Source: Sediminicoccus sp. KRV36 (GTDB taxonomy: Bacteria; Pseudomonadota; Alphaproteobacteria; Acetobacterales; Acetobacteraceae). Taken from it: a stretch of 64,000 nt of DNA. The notes below the pieces were generated by a model that saw nothing but the letters and a program-made list of their open reading frames with translations, made no database searches and had not been told where the DNA came from. The stretch spans positions 2,852,001-2,916,000 of the forward strand of contig NZ_CP085081.1 of the NCBI RefSeq assembly GCF_023243115.1, given 5' to 3'. Both the position numbers and the translations under genes were made by a program. Below, in pieces: positions 26,393 to 34,625 of this stretch. Position 1 is the stretch's first letter; every line of letters begins with the position of its first letter.

Positions 26393-26741
26393 AAATGCGA
26401 CCCATGGCAGCTGGACGCCCGCGGGCGAAGCCCTCCCCAAGGTTACCGAGGAGGGCGTGATTGCCGCCATCAAGACCGTGTTCGATCCGGAAATCCCGGT
26501 GGATATCTACGAACTCGGCCTGATCTACGCGATCGAGCTTGGCGATGACGGCAAGATCAAGGTGGAGATGACGCTGACCACCCCGTCCTGCCCCTCGGCG
26601 CAGGAATTGCCGAGCATGGCGGAAGAAGCCATCCGCCAGATCCCTGGCGTGACCGACTGCGAGGTCGAGATCGTCTGGGATCCGCCATGGGATCAGTCAC
26701 GCATGAGCGAAGATGCGCGCCTTGCGCTCAACATGTTCTGA
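26385..26741 (+). CDS. sufT: SUF-associated MIP18/DUF59 protein SufT
   Basis: 118 residues, MIP18-like fold used in Fe-S cluster maturation and carriage. DPEIPVDIYELGLIY (34 onward) and TTPSCPSAQELP (Cys69) are the family motifs. The GTG start overlaps the sufU stop by 8 bases (GTGAGTGA). Its place between sufU and sufA supports the SufT name over the phenylacetate PaaD relatives. Confidence 0.93.
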   Translation: MSENATHGSWTPAGEALPKVTEEGVIAAIKTVFDPEIPVDIYELGLIYAIELGDDGKIKVEMTLTTPSCPSAQELPSMAEEAIRQIPGVTDCEVEIVWDPPWDQSRMSEDARLALNMF

Positions 26742-26753
26742 GGGAGACACGCG

Positions 26754-27122
26754 ATGAGCACCACCACCGCCACCCCGCGTATCCGGCGCGAATTGCCGCC
26801 GCTGATGACCCTGTCAGACAGCGCGGCCGAGCGTTTGCGCGGCCTCTACGACAAGGGCGAAGCCGGCAAGCTGCTGCGCATCGGCGTCAAGACCAAGGGC
26901 TGCTCCGGCATGGCCTATGACCTGAGCTTCGTCGAGGAACCAGGCCCGGGCGATGAGCGCGTGAACGACAAGGGGCTGACCATCCTGGTGGACCGCAAGG
27001 CCACCCTGCATTTGATCGGCACCGTCATGGATTACGAGGTGAAGCCGATGAGTGCCGGCTTCGTCTTCGTGAACCCGAATGAGAAGGGCCGCTGCGGCTG
27101 CGGCGAGAGCTTCCACGTCTGA
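26754..27122 (+). CDS. sufA: A-type Fe-S carrier SufA
   Basis: 122 residues, HesB/IscA family. The three cluster cysteines are Cys50 (KGCSGMAY), Cys114 and Cys116 (GRCGCGESF). It hands clusters to apo-targets. A GGGAG site precedes ATG 26754. Last gene of the operon; the short palindrome CTGAGG-CA-CCTCAG at its stop is too tight to be a convincing terminator, and the convergent permease gene ends 6 bases on. Confidence 0.95.
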   Translation: MSTTTATPRIRRELPPLMTLSDSAAERLRGLYDKGEAGKLLRIGVKTKGCSGMAYDLSFVEEPGPGDERVNDKGLTILVDRKATLHLIGTVMDYEVKPMSAGFVFVNPNEKGRCGCGESFHV

Positions 27123-27128
27123 GGCACC

Positions 27129-27950
27129 TCAGCTGAACAGGCTGTAGAACATCCTCAGGCTGGTGGCTGCCAGGAAGATCGCGAAGGCGCGCTTCAGCCA
27201 GATCGGCCGGATGGTATGCGCCAGCTTCACGCCCCAGGGTGTGGCGATGATGGAAGTCGGCGCGATGAGCGCGAAGCCGATCAGGCTGACATAGCCGAGC
27301 GAGAAGGGCGGCAGGTTCGGATCACTCCACCCGCCCCAGATGAAGCCGATCGTCGCCGGCACCGAGATGATCAGCCCGAATACGCTGGAGGTCGCGACCG
27401 CCGCGCGGATCGGGTAGCCGAACATGGAGAGGATGGGCACGCCGAGCGTCCCGCCGCCGATCCCCATCATCGCACTCACGCTGCCCATGCCGATGCCGAG
27501 TGCCGCACGCGGGGGCCCATCGGGCAGCTTCTCGGCCACGCGGAAATCAATGCCGGTGAAGCCCATATTGAGCGCCACCAGCAGCGCCACCATGCCAAAC
27601 ACCGCGGTCAGCCCCTCACCCCGCACATGCACGGCGAGTGCCGTGCCCAGGGCGACGCCCAGCATCATGGGCAGCCAGATCGAGCGCAGCAGCGCCTCAT
27701 CCATGGCGCCCGAGGCCCGGTGCTTACGCGCCGAGACGATGGAGGTGGGGATGATGGTGGCCAGCGACGTGCCGACGGCCAGCTTCATCTGCATCGCCTC
27801 AGGGATACCAAAGAGCGGGAAGACATTGAACAGCAGCGGCACGATGACGATGCCCCCGCCCACGCCCAGCAACCCCGCCAGCGTGCCCGACACCAGGCCC
27901 GTTGCCGCCATCGCCACCGCAAGCCCGGCCAGCCACCACATCTCGTTCAT
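27129..27950 (-). CDS. TauE/SafE family sulfite exporter-like permease
   Basis: 273-residue membrane protein with about 8 hydrophobic segments. The two TauE/SafE repeats are visible: SGTLAGLLGVGGGIVIVPLL near residue 22 and MGSVSAMMGIGGGTLGVPIL in the second half. The family exports sulfite or small organosulfonates; the cargo here is not indicated. It is convergent with sufA, which may be chance. A second family member is at 47763-48479. Confidence 0.92.
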   Translation of the reverse strand: MNEMWWLAGLAVAMAATGLVSGTLAGLLGVGGGIVIVPLLFNVFPLFGIPEAMQMKLAVGTSLATIIPTSIVSARKHRASGAMDEALLRSIWLPMMLGVALGTALAVHVRGEGLTAVFGMVALLVALNMGFTGIDFRVAEKLPDGPPRAALGIGMGSVSAMMGIGGGTLGVPILSMFGYPIRAAVATSSVFGLIISVPATIGFIWGGWSDPNLPPFSLGYVSLIGFALIAPTSIIATPWGVKLAHTIRPIWLKRAFAIFLAATSLRMFYSLFS

Positions 27951-28077
27951 CGCGCATCATGACCCTTGTGTTCGCGCATGCGTGTAACCGCAGCGTCATC
28001 CGGCGCGAAGCCCCACCTTCCCGCCTGGCGCATCGCGTTCTAGCCTTGTCCTGAACAACGGCAGGAGGAATCGCGCC

Positions 28078-28986
28078 ATGATGCTCAAGGACAAGGTTGC
28101 CATCGTCACCGGCTCAGGCGGTGGCATCGGGCGGGAAATCGCCATCGCCATGGCGGAAGCCGGTGCCAAGGTGGTGATCAACGACATCGGCGCCTCACTG
28201 GGCGGTGAAGGTTTCTCCACCAGCCCGGCCGAGCAGACCAAGGCCATCATCGAGCAGAAGGGTGGCTCGGCCGTCATCAACACCGACAGCGTTTCCGAAT
28301 GGGAGAACGCGAAGAAGATCGTCCAGACCGCCATTGATGCCTTTGGCCGCGTGGATATCGTGGTGAACAATGCCGGCATCCTGCGCGACCAGATCTTCCA
28401 CCGGATGACGCCGGAGGAATGGCTCTCGGTCATCAATGTGCATCTGAATGGCAGCTTCTTCGTCAGCCGTGCGGCGGCCGAGCATTTCCGGAAACAGGAG
28501 AGCGGCAGCCTGGTGCATATCACCAGCACGAGCGGCCTGATCGGCAATTTCGGGCAGGCGAACTACTCGGCGGCGAAGCTCGGCATCGTGGCACTCAGCA
28601 AGTCCATCGCGCTGGACATGAAGCGCTACAATGTGCGCTCCAATTGCCTCGCACCCTTCGCCTGGAGCCGCATGACAAGCAGCATCCCGGCCGAGACGCC
28701 GGAGCAGAAGGCGCGCGTCGAGCGCATCATGCGCATGGGGCCGGAGAAGAACGCGCCGCTCGCCGTCTTCCTCGCCTCGGACGCGGCGAAGGAAGTGACG
28801 GGCCAGATCTTCGCGCCCCGCATGCATGAGCTGTTTCTCTTCAGCCAGAACCGGCCGATCCGCTCCGTCCACAGCGAAAGCGGCTGGACGCCGGAGAAGA
28901 TCGCCGAGATCGCACTCCCCGCCTTCCGCGCGAATTTCGTGCCGATGGAACGCTCGGGCGATGTGTTCAGCTGGGATCCGATCTGA
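28078..28986 (+). CDS. SDR-family oxidoreductase, MFE-2 dehydrogenase-like
   Basis: 302-residue short-chain dehydrogenase. Cofactor motif TGSGGGIG (11-18), NNAG (97-100), and the catalytic Ser (HITSTSG), Tyr163 and Lys167. The extended C-terminus after the core and the overall pattern (NDIGASLGGEG, LRDQIFHRM) resemble the (3R)-hydroxyacyl-CoA dehydrogenase part of peroxisomal multifunctional enzyme 2. It starts the fatty-acyl-type cluster, with GCAGGAGG upstream. Two bases separate it from the acyl-CoA dehydrogenase. Confidence 0.9.
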   Translation: MMLKDKVAIVTGSGGGIGREIAIAMAEAGAKVVINDIGASLGGEGFSTSPAEQTKAIIEQKGGSAVINTDSVSEWENAKKIVQTAIDAFGRVDIVVNNAGILRDQIFHRMTPEEWLSVINVHLNGSFFVSRAAAEHFRKQESGSLVHITSTSGLIGNFGQANYSAAKLGIVALSKSIALDMKRYNVRSNCLAPFAWSRMTSSIPAETPEQKARVERIMRMGPEKNAPLAVFLASDAAKEVTGQIFAPRMHELFLFSQNRPIRSVHSESGWTPEKIAEIALPAFRANFVPMERSGDVFSWDPI

Positions 28987-28988
28987 AC

Positions 28989-30143
28989 GTGAATTTCCAA
29001 CTGAACGAGGAACAAGCGGCTTTTCAGCAGGTGGTGCGCGGCTTTGCCGAGCGCCACCTGGCGAAGGGCGCTGTTGAGCGCGCGCACACTGTCGGCTTCC
29101 CTTGGGATGTCGCGAAGCTGATGGCCGATCAGGGCCTGTTTGGCATCATGATCCCAGAGGAGGATGGCGGCGCCGGCGGCACCGTCTTTGACGCCGTGCT
29201 GGCCATGGAGCAGATCGCCCAGGTCTGCCCGCGCAGTGCCGATGTGCTGCAGGCCGGCAATTTCGGCGCTTTCCGGACCTTTGCCGAATATGCCTCCCCG
29301 TATCAGAAGGAACGCTTCTTCAAGCCGCTGCTGGCCGGTGAGGCCGTGGCCGCCGTTGGCATGACCGAACCTGACGCAGGCTCGGCCCTGACCGACCTCA
29401 AGACCTTCTGCACGCCGGATGGCGAGGGCTTCCGGCTGAACGGCCAGAAGGTCTTCACCACCAACTCCGCCGAGGCCAATGTCTTCGTCATCTATTGCCG
29501 CTTCGGGCCTGGCGTGGGTGGCATCGGCTCCGTGCTGGTGGAGCGCGGGATGGAGGGTTTCCGCCTCGGCCAACCCAGCCTCTACATGAATGACGAGGAG
29601 TGGTGCGCCCTCTACTTCGACAATGTGTATATCCCGCCCGAGATGGTGCTGCTGGGCCCGGGTGGCTTCAAGAAGCAGATCGGCGGCTTCAACGTCGAGC
29701 GCGTGGGCAACACGACGCGCGCCCTGGCGCTGGGCGAATACTGCTTCTCGGCGGCGCGGGAGCACGCTGGCACGCGCGCGCAATTCGGCCGCAAGCTCAT
29801 GGAGTTCCAGGGGCTGCAATGGAAATTCGCGGAGATGCGCGTGGCCCTCGATGGCGCGCGGCTGCTGCTCTATCGCGCGGCGATCAATGCCGGGCGCGGT
29901 TTGCCGGATGGGCAGGAAGTCGCGATCGCCAAATACGCCTGCAACCAGGCGGGCTGGATGGCGTCCAATGAATCCATGCAGGTCATGGGCGGCACGGGCT
30001 ACTCGAAGGATCTGCTGATCGAATACTGCGTCCGCCGCACGCGCGGCTGGATGATCGCGGGCGGCAGCCTGGAGGTGATGAAGAACCGCATCGCCGAGGG
30101 CGTGTTCGGCCAGAGCTTCTCGCAGCGGCCGCCGCGCGCATGA
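28989..30143 (+). CDS. Acyl-CoA dehydrogenase
   Basis: 384-residue flavoprotein oxidising an acyl-CoA to the enoyl-CoA. GTG start at 28989. Landmarks are MTEPDAGSALTDLKT (substrate/FAD loop), NGQKVFTTNSAEANVF, ERVGNTTRALALGEY and the C-terminal MQVMGGTGYSKDLLIEYCVRRTRGWMIAGGS. Chain length preference is not readable. Co-transcribed with the SDR; an overlapping hairpin pair lies after its stop. Confidence 0.93.
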   Translation: MNFQLNEEQAAFQQVVRGFAERHLAKGAVERAHTVGFPWDVAKLMADQGLFGIMIPEEDGGAGGTVFDAVLAMEQIAQVCPRSADVLQAGNFGAFRTFAEYASPYQKERFFKPLLAGEAVAAVGMTEPDAGSALTDLKTFCTPDGEGFRLNGQKVFTTNSAEANVFVIYCRFGPGVGGIGSVLVERGMEGFRLGQPSLYMNDEEWCALYFDNVYIPPEMVLLGPGGFKKQIGGFNVERVGNTTRALALGEYCFSAAREHAGTRAQFGRKLMEFQGLQWKFAEMRVALDGARLLLYRAAINAGRGLPDGQEVAIAKYACNQAGWMASNESMQVMGGTGYSKDLLIEYCVRRTRGWMIAGGSLEVMKNRIAEGVFGQSFSQRPPRA

Positions 30144-30151
30144 AAAATGCG

Positions 30152-30200
30152 CCCAGACCCCATCCCTTAAGTCATGGGGTCTGGGGCCTCTCGGCCCCAG
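30152..30200 (+). promoter_or_regulatory. Two overlapping, mutually exclusive hairpins
   Basis: Hairpin 1 pairs CCCAGACCCCAT (30152-30163) with its perfect complement at 30174-30185 (10-base loop). Hairpin 2 pairs CTGGGGCC (30181-30188) with GGCCCCAG (30193-30200), loop TCTC. They share bases 30181-30185, so only one can form fully. They lie between the acyl-CoA dehydrogenase and the synthetase, 6 bases before its GGAGG and followed by CCTCTTTCTTT. This could be an attenuator, an intercistronic processing site or a dispersed repeat. Confidence 0.55.
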
Positions 30201-30219
30201 CCGCCGGAGGCCTCTTTCT

Positions 30220-32232
30220 TTGAAGGAACTCCTGGCCCCCCGCAGCATCGCCCTGATCGGCGCCTCCGGCGACCCCACCCGCCTCACTGCACGCGCGCAA
30301 ATCTACCTCCGCAAACACGGCTACACGGGCGCCCTGCACCCCGTGAATCCCCGTGCGCCCGAAGTCCTGGGCGAGCGCGCCTACGCCACCGTCGAGGAGA
30401 TCCCGGGCGAGATCGACTTCGCCTACATTCTCCTCAACACCGAGCATGTCGAAGGCCAGATCGCTGCCGTTGCCGCCAAGGGCGCCAAGGTCGCCTGCAT
30501 TCTGGCCGATGGCTTCGCCGAAGCCGGCCCCGAGGGCCTGGCCCGCCAGCAGCGCTGCCTGGATGCGGCGCGCGCTGCCGGCCTGCGTTTGCTCGGCCCC
30601 AATTCCATGGGCCTGATCAACATCCCCGCGCGCATCGCCGTCAGCGTGAATGCGGCGCTGGAGGCCGAGAGCCTGCCCGCCGGGCGCGTCGCCCTGGTCA
30701 GCCAATCGGGCTCCATGCTGGGTGCGATCATGTCGCGCGGTGCGGCGCGCGGCATGGGCTTCAGCCACCTGATCGCGACCGGCAATGAGGCCGACCTCAG
30801 CGCCGGCGAAATCGCCGCCATGCTGGTGGATGACCCTGGCGTGGATGCGGTGATGCTGTTTCTGGAGGCGATCCGCGCGCCGGAGCATTTCGCGCATGCC
30901 GCCTGGAAGGCGCATCAGGCGGGCAAGCCGCTCATCGCCTATAAGCTCGGCCGCTCGCCTTATGGGGCGGAACTCGCCACCAGCCACACCGGCGCGCTCG
31001 CCGGCTCCGACGCCGCGGCCGAGGCCTTCTTCCGCGCCCATGGCATCCTGCGCGCCACCATGCTGGAGAGCTTTCTGGAACTCCCCGCCCTGGCCCTCGG
31101 CCGCCGCCCCATCGCCCACCCGCATCGCGCCGTCTCCGTGCTGACCACCACGGGCGGCGGGGGTGCCATGGTCGTGGATGCGCTGGGGGTTGCCGGTATC
31201 GAGGCGCGCGCGCCGGACAGCGCCGCATCCGCAGCACTGGCCGCCGTGAAGATGCACAGCCATGGCCGCCTGCTGGACATGACGCTGGCCGGCACCAAGC
31301 CTGAGCGCATCGAGGCCGCGATCCGCGCCCTGAACGAAGCCCAGGATACGGATGCCATCATCCCCGTCATCGGCTCCTCCGCGCAGTTCCGCCCGGCCGA
31401 TGCGGTGGCGGGCATCCTGGCCGCGGCCGCGCATGTGCGCCCGCTGGCGGCCTTCCTGGTGCCCCAGGCCGATGCCTCGCTGCAGCTCCTGGCCGAGGCC
31501 GGCATCCCCGCCTTCCGCACGCCGGAAAGCCTGGCCGATGCGATGCGCGCCTATCTCGATTGGCGCGCGCCGCTGGCCGCACCGCATGTGGCGCTACCCG
31601 AAATGACGCTGCCCGACGCGCCGGATGAAGCCGATGCGCGTGACCTCTTTGCCGCCCTCGGCCTGCACACCGCCTGTTCGCGCGATCTGGAGGCGGCGCA
31701 TCGCTTTCCCGTCGCGCTGAAAATCCTCTCGCCCGATATCGCCCACAAGACCGAGGCGGGCGGTGTCACGCTCAATATCCCCGACACGGCGGCACTGCGC
31801 GAGGCGGCCAGCGCCATGCAGGCCCGGGTGGCGGCAGCCGAACCCAAAGCAAGGCTGACCGGCTTCCTGATCCAGCCCATGGCGCGCGGCCTGGCCGAGG
31901 TCATCCTCGGCTTCCGGCGTGACCCCGAAGTGGGGCCCATCGTGCTGCTCGGTGCCGGCGGTGTCCTGGCGGAATTGCACCGCGACGTTGCCATCCGCCT
32001 CGCCCCCCTGCACGCCGCCGAAGCGCGCGAGATGATCGCCGAGGTGCGGAGCTTGCGCGTCATCGAAGGCTGGCGTGGCCTGCCGCGCGGAGATGTGGAG
32101 GCGCTGGTGCAGGCCATCGTGGCCGTCTCACGCCTCGCGGCGATACCCGCGATCCGCGAAGCGGAAATCAATCCCCTGATGATTCACGAGACGGGCCTGA
32201 CCGTCGCTGATGCCTGGATGGTGCGCGCATGA
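30220..32232 (+). CDS. ADP-forming acyl-CoA synthetase (acetate-CoA ligase family)
   Basis: 670-residue fused alpha-beta enzyme of the ACD/Pat-like family, making an acyl-CoA from acid, CoA and ATP with ADP release. CoA-binding domain (IALIGASGDPTR near residue 10), ligase-CoA domains with SQSGSMLGAIM and the loop His in TSHTGALAGSDAA, then a C-terminal ATP-grasp domain (PVALKILSPDIAHKTEAGGV). TTG start at 30220 after GGAGG; no ATG or GTG fits. It probably activates the substrate of the preceding dehydrogenases. Confidence 0.9.
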   Translation: MKELLAPRSIALIGASGDPTRLTARAQIYLRKHGYTGALHPVNPRAPEVLGERAYATVEEIPGEIDFAYILLNTEHVEGQIAAVAAKGAKVACILADGFAEAGPEGLARQQRCLDAARAAGLRLLGPNSMGLINIPARIAVSVNAALEAESLPAGRVALVSQSGSMLGAIMSRGAARGMGFSHLIATGNEADLSAGEIAAMLVDDPGVDAVMLFLEAIRAPEHFAHAAWKAHQAGKPLIAYKLGRSPYGAELATSHTGALAGSDAAAEAFFRAHGILRATMLESFLELPALALGRRPIAHPHRAVSVLTTTGGGGAMVVDALGVAGIEARAPDSAASAALAAVKMHSHGRLLDMTLAGTKPERIEAAIRALNEAQDTDAIIPVIGSSAQFRPADAVAGILAAAAHVRPLAAFLVPQADASLQLLAEAGIPAFRTPESLADAMRAYLDWRAPLAAPHVALPEMTLPDAPDEADARDLFAALGLHTACSRDLEAAHRFPVALKILSPDIAHKTEAGGVTLNIPDTAALREAASAMQARVAAAEPKARLTGFLIQPMARGLAEVILGFRRDPEVGPIVLLGAGGVLAELHRDVAIRLAPLHAAEAREMIAEVRSLRVIEGWRGLPRGDVEALVQAIVAVSRLAAIPAIREAEINPLMIHETGLTVADAWMVRA

Positions 32233-33044
32233 CCGACCCCCGTTCCCTGATCGAGGCCCGCTTCGGCCATCTCCCCTTCGAGCCGCCCGCCGAAATCCCG
32301 GCCGGCCTGGCCGCCCTGCTGGACCGCCGCGTCACCCGCCGCTTCAAGCCCGATGCCATCCCGGAGCCGCTGCTGAACACCGTACTCGCCGCCGCGCAAT
32401 CGGCGCCGAGCAAGAGCGACATGCAGCAATTCTCCATCGTGGTGCTGGAGGATGCGAAGCGCATCGCCGCCATCGCGGATTGGATCGGCACCATGCCCTG
32501 GATCAAGGATGCGCCGAACCTGTTGATCTTCTGCGCCGATATCCGCCGCAACCGCGACATCTGCGAACGTGCGGGCCGCGAGCACGCCAATGACAACCTG
32601 GACACCATGCTGAACGCGACAGTGGATGCGGCGCTGGCCATGGGCATGTGCATCGCGGCGGCCGATGCGGCGGGGCTTGGCACCTGCCCCATCTCCTATG
32701 TGCGCAACCATATGGAGAAGGTGGCGCCGCTGCTTTCCCTGCCGAAGGGCGTCTTCCCCATCGCCGGGCTCTCGCTCGGCTGGCCTGCCGCGCGCAATGA
32801 AACCAGCGCCCGGCTGCCCCCTTCGGTCGTGATCCACCGCGACCGCTATTCGAGCGAGGGCGAGGCCCAGGCCCTCAGCGCCTATGATGCGCGGCGCGAG
32901 CGCGCCAAGCCACGCTATCCGGAAATCCATGGCCCCGCCCCGGAAGGCTGCAGCTGGACCGAGAATGTGGCCCGGCAACTCTCGGTGCCAGAGCGCGCCG
33001 GCTTCCGCACCTGGCTGCGCTCACGCGGCTTGGCGCTTGACTAG
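32229..33044 (+). CDS. Nitroreductase family flavoprotein
   Basis: 271-residue FMN-dependent reductase. LDRRVTRRFKPDAIPEPLL opens the fold (FMN-binding Arg pair), AAQSAPSKSDMQQF is the FMN/SSxN-type strand, and AALAMGMCIAAADAAGLGTCPI holds the C-terminal FMN contacts. It overlaps the synthetase by 4 bases. The family reduces nitroaromatics, quinones or enones; the substrate is unknown. Confidence 0.88.
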   Translation: MTDPRSLIEARFGHLPFEPPAEIPAGLAALLDRRVTRRFKPDAIPEPLLNTVLAAAQSAPSKSDMQQFSIVVLEDAKRIAAIADWIGTMPWIKDAPNLLIFCADIRRNRDICERAGREHANDNLDTMLNATVDAALAMGMCIAAADAAGLGTCPISYVRNHMEKVAPLLSLPKGVFPIAGLSLGWPAARNETSARLPPSVVIHRDRYSSEGEAQALSAYDARRERAKPRYPEIHGPAPEGCSWTENVARQLSVPERAGFRTWLRSRGLALD

Positions 33045-33729
33045 GCATTCCCCGACCCGGGCGGATGACAATCCCGGCGGCGCCGATGCCGGTGGCCGCA
33101 AGCCCCGCCGCGCCGTCCGCCCCAAGGATGCGGCCAGCCTGATCCTTTGGCGCGATGGCCCCAAGGGCATCGAGGTGCTGATGGGCCGCCGGCACCGCGA
33201 CATGCGCTTCATGCCGGGTGTGCTGGTGTTTCCCGGCGGCCGCGTGGACCTGGCGGACTACCGCGCGCGGTTGGCCAGTGACCTGCCGGCGACAACGCGG
33301 CGCATGCTGGAAATCAGCGCGCGGCCCTCGCTCGCGACGGCCCTGGCCGTCTGCGCCTTGCGCGAATTGGAGGAAGAGGCAGGGCTTGTCCTGGGGCAGA
33401 TGGTGGCGGGGCGGTTGCACCCCGCACTCGCCCCCCTGCACTACCTGACCCGCGCCATCACGCCGGCTGACCGGCCGATGCGCTTCCATGCGCGCTTCCT
33501 GATCGCCGAGGCCCGGCACGCGACGGGTGACATCCGCGGCTCAGGCGAGTTGGAGGAGGTGCGCTTCTTCGCCCTGACGGAGATTCCGGCACAGCCGCTG
33601 GCGAAGATCACCGCGATGATCCTGGAGGAATTCGTGGCCTGGATGGCGCTGAGCCCTCAGGCCCGCGGCCGGCGCAAGCTGTTCAGCATCCAGGGCCGCG
33701 ACAATCGGCTGCCGGAGGGTGCCGGCTGA
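33037..33729 (+). CDS. NUDIX hydrolase, NUDT19-like split box
   Basis: About 230 residues. There is no ATG or GTG before the conserved KDAASLILWR strand; the TTG at 33037 overlaps the nitroreductase stop and is the likely start. The Nudix signature is interrupted: FPGGRVDLAD is followed by roughly 35 inserted residues before ALRELEEEAGL. That layout recalls eukaryotic NUDT19 and related CoA-diphosphatase-like enzymes. The position after acyl-CoA genes would fit CoA or acyl-CoA diphosphate hydrolysis, by inference. Confidence 0.82.
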   Translation: MTRHSPTRADDNPGGADAGGRKPRRAVRPKDAASLILWRDGPKGIEVLMGRRHRDMRFMPGVLVFPGGRVDLADYRARLASDLPATTRRMLEISARPSLATALAVCALRELEEEAGLVLGQMVAGRLHPALAPLHYLTRAITPADRPMRFHARFLIAEARHATGDIRGSGELEEVRFFALTEIPAQPLAKITAMILEEFVAWMALSPQARGRRKLFSIQGRDNRLPEGAG

Positions 33730-33794
33730 GCCTGCCGCCATCCGTCAGCGAGATGGACTTGGAATAGGATGGAACACGGCAGATCGGCAGCCAG

Positions 33795-34544
33795 TCACCC
33801 CGGCACGGCGCGCCCGATCGCCAGGAAGTCCGCCGCCACCAGACTTGCACCACCCACCAGCGCCCCGTCCACTTCGGGCAGCGCCAGGATTTCCGCCGCA
33901 TTGGACGGCTTCACCGAGCCGCCATAGAGCAGCCGCGTCGTCCGGGCCGCCGGCCCGAAGCGCTCCACCAGCGCCATGCGCATCGTCGCGTGCATGGCCA
34001 CGATATCGCGCTCTGTCGGCGTCCGCCCCGTCCCGATGGCCCAGACCGGCTCATAGGCCACAACACCGCCTGCCGTGATGAAGCCATAGGGGATGGAGCC
34101 GGCCAGTTGCTTCTCCACCACCGAATCCGCCAGCCCCGCCAGGCGCTCGGCCTCCGTCTCGCCCACGCAGATGATGGGGATCAGCCCGGCCGTCAGCGCG
34201 GCTTCCGTCTTGGCCAGCACGGCCGCGTCATTCTCACCATGGTTGGTCCGCCGTTCGGAATGGCCCAGGATCACATGCGTCGCGCCCACATCACGCAGCA
34301 TGGTCGCGCTGACATCGCCGGTATGCGCGCCGTGATGCGCCGCGTGGCAATCCTGCGCACCCACGGCGACGCGGCTGCCCAGCATCAGCGCCGCCACCGC
34401 ATGCAGATGGACGAAGGGCGGGCAGATCAGCAGATCGACACTCTCCACCCCCTCGCGCAGCGCGTCAGCAAGGCGCGCGGCCTCACGCTGGCTGCCATTC
34501 ATCTTCCAATTGCCGGCGATGAGCGGACGGATCCCGGGGGTCAT
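33795..34544 (-). CDS. tpiA: Triosephosphate isomerase
   Basis: 249-residue TIM barrel of central glycolysis/gluconeogenesis. Active-site Lys14 (GNWKMNG), His95 (ILGHSERR) and Glu165 (AYEPVWAIGTG), phosphate loop LYGGSVKPSNA and GGASL. Complete. Divergent from ppiD with an 81-base shared promoter region. Confidence 0.97.
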   Translation of the reverse strand: MTPGIRPLIAGNWKMNGSQREAARLADALREGVESVDLLICPPFVHLHAVAALMLGSRVAVGAQDCHAAHHGAHTGDVSATMLRDVGATHVILGHSERRTNHGENDAAVLAKTEAALTAGLIPIICVGETEAERLAGLADSVVEKQLAGSIPYGFITAGGVVAYEPVWAIGTGRTPTERDIVAMHATMRMALVERFGPAARTTRLLYGGSVKPSNAAEILALPEVDGALVGGASLVAADFLAIGRAVPG

Positions 34545-34568
34545 GATCTAGCCCTTTTGCAAGCCATT

Positions 34569-34597
34569 ATTCTCCGGCCAGCCGCCCGGTTTGGCAA
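34569..34597 (-). promoter_or_regulatory. Putative tpiA promoter
   Basis: On the minus strand TTGCCA (34597-34592), a 17-base spacer and GAGAAT (34574-34569) give a reasonable sigma-70-type promoter 25 bases upstream of the tpiA ATG. No SD-like sequence stands out in the short leader. Confidence 0.4.
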
Positions 34598-34625
34598 CCG
34601 CCCGGCAAACCGCTATTCGCCTCGA

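Noticed and set aside
27119..27132. CTGAGG-CA-CCTCAG as terminator between sufA and the permease
   Set aside because: The two-base loop is too tight, and there is no U run on either strand.
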